Of a stretch of DNA of 64,000 nucleotides, positions 37,395-51,175 are shown one piece after another. The notes under the pieces are model-generated. The model was not told the DNA's origin. It saw only the letters and a list, made by a program, of their open reading frames with translations, and made no database searches. The position numbers were made by a program, and so were the translations under genes. The stretch comes from Nematostella vectensis (taxonomy: Eukaryota > Cnidaria > Anthozoa > Actiniaria > Edwardsiidae), in assembly GCF_932526225.1 (NCBI RefSeq), contig NC_064037.1, forward strand, positions 1,426,001-1,490,000, written 5' to 3'. The number at the start of each line of letters is the position of its first letter. Position 1 is the stretch's first letter.

Positions 37395-37682
37395 ACCTTT
37401 TGTTTTATAAGGGAGGGGTCATTACTTAACGGGGGGAGGGCAGGGAAGGGTCATTATTTAACGGGGGGGGCAGGGAAGGGTCATTATTTAACGGGGGAGG
37501 GCAGGGAAGGGTCATTATTTAACGGGGGAGGGCAGGGAAGGGTCATTATTTAACGTGGAAGAGGGCAGGGAAGGGTCATTATTTAACGGGGGGGAGGGCA
37601 GGGAAGGGTCATTATTTAACGGGGGTGAGGGCAGGGAAGGGTCATTATTTAACGGGGGGAGGGCAGACATGTTTGGGGGGGA
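37395..37682. repeat. G-rich minisatellite, about 30-36 bp unit
   Basis: Eight to nine copies of a unit containing GGGCAGGGAAGGGTCATTAT and TTAACGGGGG; the G run varies in length. Confidence 0.92.
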
Positions 37683-37689
37683 GGGTTGC

Positions 37690-39499
37690 AATTTTTTAGC
37701 TCCGATTTGAAGTAGGGCCCAAATTTTAAAACAGGGTTTAGGGAAGGCGTTCTGATCAAAATTTGAGTAAAAATTGTGCTTAAATACTAGAGTGCTAATA
37801 ATAAAGTACTAAAAATACTTAAATGCCCAAATTATGCTAAAAAGTTAAAATTGTGCTCAAAATGTGAAATAGTGCTTCGAAACCGAAAAAGTGCAGAAAT
37901 AGTAGTCAGCGCAATGTAAAAAGTATAAAATAATGCGCGAGTATCAAGGAGTTCATAGAAGAGTGCTCGATACAAGGATGTAGAGCGGGATATATCTTGA
38001 TGTGTGGAAAAAAACACGCAAACTACTGTTTCATCCTTACAAGACTCATCCCACGTCGTTGGATGAAAAAGGATGATTAAGTAGTTTGTATGTTTTTTCT
38101 GCGCACCAAGATATAAAAATATTATATATATAATATAATAATCTATATATATAATTCTAATCATTAAGTGCCCAATCCCCATATTACTTTTTTGTACAGC
38201 ACCGCACCGTAGCCAGAGTGTTTATACAATCATAAAATATTTTGGTCCTCCTGGGAGAGCGTGCCGTACGTGTGAAGAGCATCTCCCGACTAGACTGTAA
38301 TTTCGATATAAAGTAACAATATGACCGGAAGTTTACATGAACGAATTTCATGGATTTACCTTCTTTTTGTTCTTGGGTAGAGCGTTGAACTTTTGTCGCC
38401 TTTTGGCCGGAGGATCACCATTTTTGTGTTTTAAATGGGAAGGGGGGAGGGGGGGTCAAATTTTTTAACCGACACAAGAAATCCTTTTAGCACACCCCCC
38501 TCCCCCATAAATAATGACCTAGAACCTTTTTATAAGAACGTTCAGCCTTAGATTTATCCAAATTCTCAGAACCGCAAAGAACAGTTCAGCAAAAATATTA
38601 TTTTGTCATTGTTTTGTTAGTGATGCGCCTTGAAGCTCTGAAAATAAAGAATCGAATTGTGTTCATACTAGCGATTTTTTAAAACTACCATCCTCGGGGA
38701 CCCGGGCGTCTTTTTTCTCGCGCGCTCCCTGTGTGCCCGATCTCCGCGACACCCTGGGTCCCCGAGGATGGAAAACTACTAATGCTATTTATTTTATCAT
38801 TCATTTTATCATTACTTTATTGGTATTAAATGGTATAAATTGGATTTGTCGAGCACCGGCTTTGGGAGTTTGCAACCTTGTCTATTTTATATACAGATGG
38901 CAACAGGAAGGATTCGCAGCGGCTAAAGAGCATCTGATTTCTCAGCGCTCCGGTAAAACATCTAAGTGCTCACAAATGAACCAGGGCCAGGTTCTTCGAA
39001 AGCAGGTTAGCGCTTATCCACGGATAAATATGTTTATCGAGACATTTGATTACCCGGCCCAGACCACTCGCAAACAGTGACTAACACCTCCCCGCATCGT
39101 TTCGAGTCCGTCTGTTTTGGGATCGAATGACGGCCCACGTGTGGTGGTGTGATCGGCGGTAGTAGAGACCTTGTGGAGCTTCGTTAAGACGAGAAAGGAG
39201 TTCTCGCAATTCACGCATGAATAACGACCAATATAGAGCAGCGCAAATTCTGACCTCCGTCCGTAGTCGAGATCTGTTTGCGCTTGGTGGTCGCTTGGTG
39301 GTCGTGTAATCAGGGACTTGCAGGATCCCCACGTCTCGAGGCATTATCCCGAATAATACGGTTAGTATTTCATTTGTAGAAAAAGATATCTCCATATTTG
39401 TATGGATGTTTACCGATAGATAGCGGTGATATAATTAAAATAGCGAGTTTTGGTGACATTTTGGGAAAAAGATACAGGTACTTGCCTCTTCAAGTGACT
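37690..39499. other. Intergenic DNA left of the large transposon
   Basis: Contains AT-rich sequence, a G/C-run foldback near 38435-38515 and the hairpin described separately. A plus-strand frame (38733-39080) has an acceptor-like site before 38898 and a donor-like GTTAGC at 39005. A minus-strand 104-codon frame lies at 39081-39395. I recognise neither and cannot call a gene. Confidence 0.35.
38688..38774. repeat. Imperfect inverted repeat (hairpin), about 85 bp
   Basis: CCATCCTCGGGGACCCGGG on the left and CCCTGGGTCCCCGAGGATGG on the right can pair over about 19 bp around a GC-rich loop. It could be a small foldback element or the terminal part of one. Confidence 0.7.
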
Positions 39500-39506
39500 T
39501 CTGGGG
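39500..39506. repeat. Left target-site duplication TCTGGGG
   Basis: Identical to 63152-63158 immediately outside the opposite TIR. Confidence 0.88.
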
Positions 39507-39596
39507 CAGCATGGTCTCGAGAATGAATTAACGATTATCCTTAAATGTTATTTGACCACTGAATTAATGATAGTCATTAATTCATTGTCATGCGCA
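39507..39596 (+). repeat. Left 90-bp terminal inverted repeat
   Basis: Begins CAGCATGGTCTCGAG. Contains TGAATTAATGA-TAG-TCATTAATTCA at 39560-39584, a perfect 11-bp inverted repeat with a 3-bp spacer. Matches the complement of 63062-63151 at 89 of 90 bases; similarity stops abruptly after TGCGCA. It may bind transposase and serve as promoter for gene A. Confidence 0.93.
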
Positions 39597-39649
39597 TGGA
39601 CAAGTGAATTATAAAGCGTTCGACGCAGCGTCTAGGTATCACATCCAAT

Positions 39650-42600
39650 ATGGCGCCCAAATCTCGTGGTAAGTGGGACGCAGTTCAGCGCTGTTTAAGC
39701 TTTTACTGACCATCATCAAAGGCTCTTTTGGAGATGTGTAAACGATGGGAGTTTTTGGCTATTTTTTTTTTACCTCCTCGTCTATTTTTTTGTAGGTAAA
39801 AGAAAGAAATCCGTAGAAGAACTTCTCAAAGAAGGCAGAGACTTGCTTGACCGGCAAGAAGTAAAATCAAAGCGAAAGAGGAAACCGGTTCGATTTTTAT
39901 TTTCTACCGATCCAGCCACGGGACTCAGAAATAACAAAGGGACGTATAAAGGTCAGAAAAAATCTAAAGAAAAGAGGCTGAACCCCGAGTTTGACGTCTC
40001 TGGCGAAGGTTTGTTGTCAAGATGAATGTGTGAGTGTTCAGTCTAAACACTTTTTTATCTTGTCTATTTGTTGTTCCTGTAAAACATTACTACTGCCAAT
40101 ATGTTATTTCCCCCTAATAGTATCTACTGTGCTGATTTTTGAAACAAGTTGGGCTGGAGGTTTACTTGAAAAGCTATTTCAAGTTGAATATTTCCCGTCA
40201 GCAGGCTAGTTGAATAGAGGATCACCACTTGAAATATATAGGTGATATAAAGCGCTAGAATATTAATGATGAAGTGGCGGTAGCCACGGAACTTCTGTAG
40301 AACTATTATAGCGTTTTATAACACATTTTCAAGTATTATTTACATAATTAAAGCGCTATAATGAAACAAAGATCAAGTCTCACAAAGTCTTCTGTAGAAT
40401 CTATTCTCCATGGCTGCAAGCACTCAAACAATCCTTGAATGGCACCAATACGTGCATGCTCTGAAGCACTTAAAGCTGGCAGGGTCAGTGGACTAACAAA
40501 TGCTTGGCATCCCGCTTTATGTGGCCAATCACAAATCACGAAAATACTCTTCACCACCCTGTCTACTGTACACGTAATGCCTATGCAATCACCATTGTCA
40601 CCAGCAGACTAAAAACTTCTGTCTCATTCAAATAATTCTGTTTTCACATTTAGGTGGATATTATGAAAATGAGGTACACCATGAAGACAACATCGCTGAA
40701 GAAGGTACAAACGCAGGGCCCATATTAATACAAAATCCACCAGAAAATCAAGGGATTTTTTGGTAAAAAGCAAAAACAATTTTTCAATAGAAAAATTGGA
40801 AAGCTATTGCATTTATTTTGACACTCTTAAAGGCTATCGATATAAGTCATCATCTGTGATAACAACCAAAACAAATTCTTTTAGAAGCTTGAAAGTTCAC
40901 AGGTGCTTGTGATGTCAAATTGCATGTGTTGCTTCCTTGTATATATCCCATAGTGATTCACGAATTTTGAAATTTATTTTCATGTTTGATAAAATACGTA
41001 AAATATTAACATAGAAGTTTTTGTCACGAAAGTTTCCAGTTGTTACTTGAACTGCACTTTTGAACTTTTGTCATTCTTACCATGACTTAAAAGTATGATC
41101 CACGGTCTCTGAAACTTGTCATACTGTATGATCCCCAATAATAATCATTTGCTATTGAGACTAGTTTTGCATGATGTGATATCATGTATAAGTTTCTTGC
41201 ATGTTTCGTGGATAACAGTGATTGATAGATTTACAATATTCTGTCACATCCTTAGGTGTTACAAGACTTGATCTCAAGGCTATTAAAGATATTGTTGAGG
41301 AATGGTGCAGCAAAAACAAAAAGCCAAAGCAATGCTGGACAGACAGACAGGAGCAGCTACATGAAAGCTGGGCAGAGGCAAGACCATCTCTCTTTGCAGC
41401 TGCCCTCTCTGCAAGGTTTAGCCCACCAGAGAGTGACATATGTCAGGTCTGCACAGTAAACAAAGTGTCGATACGCTGTTTGATGTGCAAAGAGGGGCTA
41501 TTATGTGGCCCATGTGACCAGGAAAGACATGCAGATGCTCCATTTCATGACCGTGACATCTTAATAGATGGTCACTATGAAGCACTGCCAAATTATGTCT
41601 CAAAAAGTGCTCTTGGAGAGTGGATAGATGTCAGTAAGTATTTCTATCACACACATTTCATTGTTAATACTATAATTATGCCGCTAGGCCTAGCTCCCAT
41701 CACAATTACCAGTTTGTCATTCAGCCACCATCAGCAGTTACAAGTTTAACTTTTTTGTAAGATCAGTACCAGTCTGGAAGTCCCTGCCAAGTTTTTTTTT
41801 AAATAAATTTAATCTGTAATTAAGTTTTGTGCTATGTACATGTACCTTACCTAGTGAGCTAACCATGCAATGAGCACTGGCTAGTCAAGTTTCTTTTTTC
41901 TATGCCAAACTCCAGGGGTAGATCCAGTTAGATTGGGTATATACCTTGTGTATTGACCAAAACTGCAAATCTCCCTCAATATAGAGAAAAATTCTCTGGA
42001 TATAGCCCCATCAAATATAACATTTTATCTGATCATAAAAACATTCTTTGTCTGGAAACAGTACAAGCTTTGCCACCAAACTCCCCTATCCACTGCCCTG
42101 GTTGTCGAGGCATCTGTGACCCAAGTGCACCCCTTCCTGGCACTCATCTTATAGTGGTTAACTTAAATGGTATGTACACATAGCTTTAACAATTTGCTTT
42201 TTAAAGGCCCATCCCTTAAAGGTCTCAATCATTGACATACTTTACATTTGAACAAAAAAAACCCGTTGAATCATTTGAATGTTCTCCAGCTCTAAATTGT
42301 GAAATAGGTTTCCTTTAATCAATTTCCTTCAATCTTTGGATCTTGCTTTGTAAAACCAAACCAAAGTAACAATGTTTGAGTGACTTTGAGTGATTTGAAT
42401 CACTGTGTTTAATATTTTAGCAGAACATTTTAGCCTTTAACCTTCTTAACTTTTGATTGGCGAAAACCTATTTCCCAAAGTTCTTCAAGAGTTTGAAAAG
42501 TGGTGGTCATGAAACAATAGTTTCAGCTGTACGTACATATAATTGTAGATAAAATTAACATGCTTTCTACAGTCAGAGGCCATTGTTGATGTTGTTATTG

Positions 42601-45600
42601 TTGTTGTTGTGTTTAGGGAGGTATGACTTACTGCATCGCAGTTTCAAATGCAATGGCTGCAATGAGCTGTTTTCAACATCACATCCCTTAGTATTGATAC
42701 AGCTGGGGTATTGGCCAGGAAGTGTGACCAGTGTGACCTATGGATTTGACCAAAGACTTTTGTCCTACTGGGAAATCCTGCAAAAACAGATTCCTGGCAT
42801 TTCTGAACATGCTTTCCTGAAGTCCTTAGAGTTGCACTCCCAGTTATATGGAAGAGTAAGTTGAATGCACATCATAAGCCCAATTGTCAGTCATTTATAT
42901 TAGTGATGAAAAATTTCAAGATTTTGATAAGTTTCTGAGGAACATAATGTATGAAGGATGTTCAAACTGTAGGTGTTCTTGTTTAAAATATCAGGTGATC
43001 TTGTTTAGACAAAATATCAAAAGGAATCCCTGGTCATCTATTCATTCCTCTATTTGTGATTTTGACCTCCAACAACTTTTATATGCCTTAACACTCCTAC
43101 CCAGCACTTGCCATAGTAATGGACCAACTGCATTTTATGATTATACAGTAGGAACTTCTTTTTTTTTGATAAACAGTCCACCCCACAGCGGTCTCAGGGA
43201 TAAAAAACAAAGGAATCTCAAGCGGGGATTTGTTTTCACTGATCAGGACCTTACTTTATGACACCCCAAAATAGTACAATACTTCTAAAGTTCTAGGCCA
43301 TATTTTTCTCCGGCAAACCCCCCAAAAAACACTGTGTGGCAGATTTTAAAGACAGATTGTTTTAGTGTTTAATAATAATGATAATGATAGTGAAAGTGAT
43401 AGTGATAGTTATAATTATAATCATAATAAAGGTTTATTGCAGTATTTCTACAGAGTAGCTCTACATCTGCAAGGTATAAAAAAGAAAAGGGCATAAAATA
43501 TATCTATATAATAAAGTACAGCAAATCTAAAAAGGATATTATAAAAAAAAACTATAATAAAATTATCAAAATATATAAAAATACCTAATATATTTTAAAT
43601 GTCGTAAATATCTTCAAGCAAGTGTGGCCAAGTTACTTAATGATTTCATGTATCCCATTCTAAAGATTTATGGTAGCTTTTCAGAAAAAATAATTAATTT
43701 TCAAAATGCACTAAAATTAGAGTAATAGTGTTCTTTCCCTTGAGTGACAAGATTTTTGGCTGCTTGTTGATGAAATTGCATGATGTTGTAAAACAATCTG
43801 TCTTAAATACATGGACCACTATAACTGAGTGTGGAGGAATATCCCCCTTCCCTCTAGGACAATCCCTGAAGCTGATATTAGTAGTAGCAATGTTCAATTT
43901 CTTATTTTAGATCCCCACCATAAATGCATCCACCTTCAGAACATCATTCCAGGAGTGGAAATACTTACAGTTCGAGATAAACAGCATTTGCCATATGGAC
44001 TGGATGCAGTGCCCTGCTTGTTCAGATGATCAGCATTCTGTCCATGTAGATGGAAATATGAAGCTTTATAGGTTTAAGTCTGCTGGAAGGCAAGTGTACT
44101 GGAAAAAAAAACACCTTGATAAAATATAATTTACTGTGCCATGTTTAAAACATCATTGGGAGCATGAAAAAATCTTGTAAGACAAGGCGTCTTTACACAA
44201 TTGCACAGCAGTTTTGTGTACCTAGATAGTTACCTAGATAGTTACACTATAATGCTGGTAGCGTGAATCCTGAATTGATCTCCTATTTTTATTTTATAGC
44301 CGAAAGAAAGAATGCTACTATGGAGAAGCCTTTATTGCGTCTAATAATAAGGTTGATGAACACATAAAGAACATTTATCACGGTGCCAAACACAAGGTAT
44401 TTTTGGTGTAGAAATTTACACACAATGAATCAAATTACATTGTTTGGATGGTCAGAATTAAAATTACTCAATATTAATTGTCTGGCTTAGCACTTACATG
44501 TAGCACACGATAATTTCCCTGCAAGCTGAGGGATGATTTGTAGACTTTTATAAATTATCCTATGGCTTGAGGGGAAATTTAATCACTAAATGCTGCAAGA
44601 TGCCATGCTATAAATGTGTATACTATGATACTGATTATATGAACCTGTATATTGAGTTGTAGCTGGACCAACAAACATGTGCCGTTCCTAAGCAGTGAGA
44701 GACTTGCATCTAGAAACTGAACATATTGCATTCTGAATTTGTATTGTTTGCTTCGCTTCTGATGCTTCAGGCGCAACCTGTTTTTTTATTATTATAATGC
44801 ACAGCACATGTTTTTGTGCCATTGCCTCATAACATGAGATAGCGAGAAGAGAACCATAAGGCAATCAGCAGAATGCCAGGCTAAAAAATGACAAATGATT
44901 CATTCAGTCATTCAATGAGCTTCATTGGTCGAGTATGTTCATTTCAAAATCACCCATCCTACAATATAAGCATTAGAGCCCACATTAACTATACCAGGCA
45001 AGATTCAATTTTTTTTTAACTTTGGGCAAGTCATCCAATGTCGGTGAAATCTTGCTTACCCATGCCTGGAAGGCAATGGTCTGGCAATTGTAGCACTCAA
45101 AATATCACCCCCAAATTTTTATCCATTGAACTTGAAATTAATATAATTATTATAATATATAATTCATGATCATATTCTTGTACTGATATATCGGTAGTTA
45201 GATGATGAGGATGCATCTTATTTTAAGTTTATCATTTTTAGACTGTGAGTCTATTTTTATTTTTATTTTTGTCAATCTTTCACTTAATAGGATATAGGTG
45301 GAGGTAGCATGTGTGGCGAGTCCAACTGGAGAGCTGCAGGCAACAACCTGAAAAAGAAGAAAAATCTTTCTGAAACAGGACTAGAAATCGCAGCATGCAG
45401 GCACGGACTTGCGCAGAATGCCATTAATATGATGTATGGCGAGATTTATGGATATGCCCATTACCTGCAGCTAAATCATTTTATACCTAAGGGGGTCAAA
45501 TTCTTATGGTACGATGTGGTTTGCCTGTATTGGCCTTGGCTCCGAAGAAATGAAAATGAAGCTTCTAAAAAGATGAAACCTGCATTATCCGTTATGCACG

Positions 45601-48600
45601 CAAAAGCTCATGCATGGCATTGTCAGGTATGTTTTATTACAGTTTCTCTTCGTTATGTTCTGCTCCATTTTTAAAGTTGATGGACTTTCAAACAAAATGC
45701 AGGAATCAAGAACTTGATCACCAGCAGCCATGAAAAATAATAGCATTTTTACAGTGCAAAGACAGAAAGCAGGACATGCTCCTACATTGTACCAATGAAA
45801 TTGTTTTGGGCTCTGATTTGTTGGACCAAATTTTCTACAAAATCCAACTGTTTTAACACCAAATTCAATTTGTCGGTTTTGTATGTTCAGCATGCCCTGC
45901 TGTGCCGTGCTGTGAACTAGTTACATCTAGTTCTGTTTTGTATCTAAAGGCCATATGGGGCGGGCGTTGGCAAACTGGTGCTGCTGCCACTACTGGAGAG
46001 GAAACAGAACAAGTGAATAGCCACTTTTCAAGACTTGGCTCCACTACCAAGCATATGCTTCCAGAAGGTTTGAGTTTTATATTGATCTTTATACGCTTAC
46101 CTTTACACGTTTTGTCACATAGTTGTTATGTTTCCCGGTTGACAAAAGCTCAATTTTACGTACAGAAAATCTTTCAAAAAAAGGAACAAACATTTTGAAA
46201 GAACAAAAAAATGTAATCATTGTTGGACTTTTTTATCAGGGCGAGAAGAATTACTGACAGAGCATGCTTTGGAGTGGAACAGGAGGAAAATAGTTGGCAT
46301 GCCATCTTATCTGGCTCGCAAATATAAGCGGGTAAGTTATGAACAGCTAGCGTTGAAGTGAAAGGAAAGGGACTAAATCGGAATTGTGTGAACTGTTGCT
46401 CATTGGTTTTAGGTTGAAAAGCAGTTGACCACTTTAAATGCAGAGATTGACAAGGAATTCATAGAGATAAATTTCGGCCGCGATTGTGCAAAGGAGTGGA
46501 AAGAGGAAATTCTGAGAGTTGCTAAAGGTATTTTATAGTACTAGTAGATCAAACCGTGCATATTGCACGAAAATGCATTCTTTTTTGACTCGGTACATTA
46601 GAATCTAATGACCCGCATTAGAATGCTAAATATTGTGCAATGCTTTCTTAGTTTAGCTGTTTTATTTATTTACTTTTACAGTGGAACAGTGTTCGTTACA
46701 ATCGAGAAAATCAAAGATAACAGACGCTGAAAGGAGGTACCTCGTTCAGATCATGGGAAAGGAGCCAAAAACTGACTACGAAAAGGCATTGCTGAGCGTG
46801 TCAAAAGAAATATATGGCGAGAAGGCGAAGGATTGTTCTGGAGGAGTGACCCTTTCAGCAGAAAAGGGCATGTTAGAGGAGAACGCTGTTCTATATTTGA
46901 GAAAGCAAATGGAGCAAATGCACTTCTCCATAGCTCAGGCCGTTTACAATATGGGCAAGCTTACTGGTAGGTAAAATAATTTTTTTTTGTAAGTTATCTG
47001 TCGTTTATTTGCGAAAAGATAAAACACTATAGAAAAGTTTGCGTCACTTGACATGAGCCGTGGCGACCTTGGACCTTGTTAAATTATTTGTTTGCAACTC
47101 TATCTAACGTTTGTCACATTTTATTTTTTCGTCGAACCTAACACTTTTGCGTATTTTGGCCATTGACAACAATTTTTTCAAGGCTTGCGGATAATTTTGT
47201 TTTTGTTTATTACATGTAACTACGTTATTTGTAAAAACTTTCTTAAATTGAATTCCCTAGATACTTCGAAGCAACGGAAGAAATTGCGTACGAAAGTGAC
47301 GTCTTGGAAACAGACCCTAAAGACAGCGGTTGACCGGCATAATGCCATCAACCCATCCAGCATCGTCAAAGAGGATGATGTGGAGGAAGGGCTATTCGCG
47401 TGGAGCCAAACAGAATGTCAAGATTGCGGTAATGTCGCATGTCCCATTTTATTTATATAATATTGCGTGCTCATTGTGACGTTGCTGATACTTATCATAT
47501 GTAGGGGCACTATCATGATATTAAAAAATATAAAATTGAGCACTTAAGTAGTGAATTACGAACATGATATTCGAATCCAATAGACGGTTTCAGCTTCAAT
47601 GCACAGTGCGCATTGCGTGTTGGTTATAGGTGGGAAATTTGACGGTAAAGTGTTGTTGTGGGCATTGCTTGGGCATTTTGTACGAAGAAGAGCGCGTGCA
47701 TTGATAGCTGGTAGTCATTGAAGGCTTGGAGATAAGAGGAAGTTACTATATTGGTTTTCTTAATCTTTAGTTTCACTACGCACAAAGCGACGTCTTGTCA
47801 ATAAAGTGATGGAAGCTGAACGCTTTGGAGAGGAGCTGGTCCTTCTTAAGAGAGAGATGGTTTCGTTCCTTAAGTTCTACAAAGACGTCAAACTTCCGTC
47901 GCTGAGAGAGGAACAGACGCGCTTACAGGACCTCATGAATGCAGGTACCTAAAACCTACGGGTAAAACAATTTGTTGTTTTGTTCGAAGTTTTAAGGTAT
48001 TTCTGCTTGAATATTGCGTCGGCCATACCTGTTATAGCTGCTTCTGGATCCTGGCCTTCTGATGATGCGATCCCAACAAAGAAAGCCAATAAAATGCGCG
48101 ATATTGTTCGAGAACATTTGTTAACGAGAACATTAACCTATTGCCCTTGCTTTTTTTTTAAGGTGGGGAATCGTCGCTCTCGCATGATGATAAGGTATGT
48201 AGTGAAACTGCTAAGTAAATGCAAGCTCAATCTCTGCATTTTCTTGTTAACCAAAAGCGTCGTGCGAGTACAGTATCTTATTGCAGTTTTTATAATTCTG
48301 TTGGAAAGATCGCGACTGCTAGAATTTAGTGGTAGGGTAGCTTGGAATTCGAGCTTGGGATTTTGCTTGCATGGGGACGAGGGGCATTTTTGGAATTCTC
48401 GTTGAATGGGATGTTGGTTTTGGTGCAGAGGCTAAATTTTGGGTTTGAGTAGACGCTTTAAGGCAAAAACTACATGAATTAGCGCGACTTAACTGCACGC
48501 CTACGATAATCTTGTTGTCAATTTTCAGAATTTAAAATTTTTTTTTTTTTTCTGTAGTGCCCATTTATTTTTTTCCCGAGAAGTATTCTGCCAATGATAA

Positions 48601-49676
48601 ACGAATCCCTCCTGGTCTAGAAATTAAAGCGAAAGTTACCCAAAAATTGCTTAAAAGTAAGGAAGCGTTAGAGACCACGAGAATAGAAGTACGGTTGTAA
48701 TTTACGCCGTGACGTTGACGTATGATTCTTGTACGTGTTTTCGCAGGGATGCCGGTACTTGTCTGCAGCTACGCACACCATCTCAGCCAAACTTGCGCTA
48801 GTTATGAACGGTATTGCGTTTGCTATGAGGCAGCTTACTGCAGGAACCGGTGCCTTTGCCCAGATACTATCAACCGACTTGGAAGAATTCCGACAGTTCT
48901 TGTTGATGTCTGAAGTTGATGTAAGAGAGGATGAAGATGACGAAGATCAGCCAGACGATGGCGACGATACTGTTGAGCCTGAGTCTTCTGCTTGTTCGAC
49001 ACGTGTAGTGCTTGAAGCGCTTAGTTCTCTTCATAACGGGCCAACGCCATCTGTTTCTCCTGATGCACTCACTGTGTCAGTGTGGAGATGGAGTCTTCCA
49101 CCAACACTCAGTCAGGGAACCTTCAACGGGCGTAATGGCAGTAATGCTTGTAGTGTCATTGCGCTATGTTTAGGTTATGCCCTTCAAGAAGGACTTCTCT
49201 TACCGCCCGACGTCAATAAATCGTTATCTGAAACCTTCCTGGGACGCCTGTGTGGTTGCATCGAGCTGGGCAACAGGATCTACGACTTATTCAGGCAAAG
49301 CCTTCCATCCCGTTTTCTGTCCATTCAGGAAGCCGCCAATATCGCAGTTTCGTGGATAAGTAGCGATGTCGGACAGCCTCTGCCAGTTCGATTAGCCGAC
49401 TTGCACGAACCATCAACAGTGACTTATCAGTTGAAGCGAGCCTTTTCGCGTGGAGGATTCAATGCTTGCCTGATTGCTGACGAGAAGTCTTCTCTGTTTC
49501 ATGCATGTGATGACCTGGTTATCCACATTGACACCCACAGTCACGGTCCCAACAAAGGAGCAGTAGTAACAGCAGCACATGCCAGCGCCATTCCTGAACT
49601 GTGCTCGACAGTTTGGCAGGAGGAGGGCTTTTCCCCAAACTCCTTTGGAAATTTGGTTTTCGTAGAATTTGCATGA
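39650..49676 (+). CDS. Gene A: KDZ-type transposase fused to papain-like peptidase domain
   Basis: Seventeen exons join without a frameshift into 1210 aa: 39650-39668, 39796-40008, 40654-40704, 41256-41633, 42062-42169, 42617-42855, 43911-44089, 44300-44396, 45291-45626, 45950-46067, 46240-46331, 46413-46527, 46682-46966, 47261-47428, 47771-47944, 48558-48688, 48747-49676. The N-terminus is basic. From residue 157 there is a CxC-type zinc cluster (CQVC, CLMCKEGLLCGPCDQERH), then CPGC and CNGC knuckles. The KDZ core (about 337-600) shows VDGNMKL (D383), TGLEIAACRHG, WYDVVC (D503), HAKAHAWHCQ and GEETEQVNSHFSR (E557-E560), the family's acidic triad. Residues 600-900 are helical and charged. After an acidic patch (about 960), residues 1015-1180 carry GRNGSNACSVIA (C1036) and HIDTHSHGP (H1165), a papain-fold peptidase/deubiquitinase-like pattern. 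Intron 7 has a GC donor (GCAAGT). It probably mobilises the surrounding element; the peptidase role is unknown. Confidence 0.85.
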
Positions 49677-50330
49677 ACGGTTCCATTTAAAATTTGCAGC
49701 CCACCTACCGAGGAGATTTCTGCTCTATCTTTCATTTTTCTTCCTGCAATTTTACAGGGATATTCAAATTTCACAATGGATTTCCATAAGGGTATTTAAT
49801 TGTGACCCTAGATTTCCAAAGATTATTCTCGAATTTTCACAGGATTCACACGACAGATTGTGGTAGAGCAACTTTGGGCTCCTCGATAGGTGGATTATGA
49901 TTTGTTTTAATGGAATGGTCAAATTCTCCTTTATCGCGTTATTGTCGATTAATAATATTTAATAGTTATCAGCGAACGGAGCTCAGTATTCTTTTGACAA
50001 TGGTAAACCTGCGTACCCGTGCGTACTTGCCAAAATGACATCCCTATGCGCGAAAACGTTTTAAACGTTTCGAAAAAATTTCATGGTAGTATAGAAAAAT
50101 AGTATATATCTTTATTCCAAGGCCTTATATTAGCTTTAAATTATAGTAATATTTTAGTTATCATAGTTGAAACAAGGCGTACATTAGAGTATTGAAAAAT
50201 TTTGTGAGACTGCGGAATATCAACAATGGACTACTTGTGACTACTTATGAAGCAGCCTAATAAACTTTGTATTAGCCGCATGTATATATTGTGTTAATTT
50301 AAAGTAAAGCAGATTGTGGTTTCAGATGAG
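49677..50330. other. Gene A 3' flank inside the transposon
   Basis: AT-rich DNA with no supported coding region; presumably the 3' UTR and terminator of gene A. Confidence 0.5.
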
Positions 50331-50334
50331 TGTC

Positions 50335-51175
50335 AGAAAACATTGTGGGTGTTTTGACTAGCAGCATCCAAAATAGACCCCGCTTTGCCTAAAAAACATG
50401 AAAAATCAAAAAAGTGAAAACGGGACCGACTTAGTTATTGCACACTAGAATATGGGTGTTTTAACTAGCAGCATCCAAAATAGACCCGCTTTGACTAAAA
50501 AACTTGAAAAATAAAAAAAGTGAAAACGGGACCGACTTAGTTATTTCACACTCGAATATTGGTGTTTTGACTAGCAGCATCCAAAATAGACCCCGCTTTG
50601 CCTAAAAAACATGAAAAATCAAAAAAGTGAAAACGGGACCGACTTAGTTATTTCACACTCGAATATTGGTGTTTTGACTAGCAGCATTCAAAATAGACCC
50701 CGCTTTGCCTAAAAAACATGAAAAATCAAAAAAGTGAAAACGGGACCGACTTAGTTATTGCACATTAGAATATGGGTGTTTTGACTAGCAGCATTCAAAT
50801 AAGACCCCGCTTTGACTAAAAAACTTGAAAAAGCGAAAACTGGACCGACTTCTTTATTGCACACTAGAATATGGATGTTTTGACTAGCAGCATTCAAAAT
50901 AGACCCCGCTTTGCCTAAAAAACATGAAAAATCAAAAAAGTGAAAACGGGACCGACTTAGTTATTGCACATTAGAATATGGGTGTTTTGACTAGCAGCAT
51001 TCAAATAAGACCCCGCTTTGACTAAAAAACTTGAAAAAGCGAAAACGGGATCGATTTAATTATTGCACACTAGAATATGGGTGTTTTGACTAGCAGCATT
51101 CAAATAAGACCCCGCTTTGACTAAAAACTTGATAATAAAAAAAAAATTAATCGGCACTGACTTAGTTATGAGCAC
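50335..51175. repeat. 107-bp tandem array inside the transposon
   Basis: About eight copies, period about 107 bp with some shorter units, containing GTGTTTTGACTAGCAGCAT, AGACCCCGCTTTG and AACGGGACCGACTTAGTTAT. It lies between gene A and gene B. Confidence 0.93.

Noticed and set aside
38733-39080. Plus-strand 115-aa ORF next to the large transposon
   Set aside because: It begins in the arm of a hairpin repeat and has no domain; the acceptor and donor-like sites alone are too weak.
48163-48194. Possible small exon of gene A (acceptor TTTTAAG, donor GTATGT)
   Set aside because: Including it leaves phase 0, which puts the next exon (48558-48688) in a frame with stops; skipping it keeps the frame open from 47944 to 48558.
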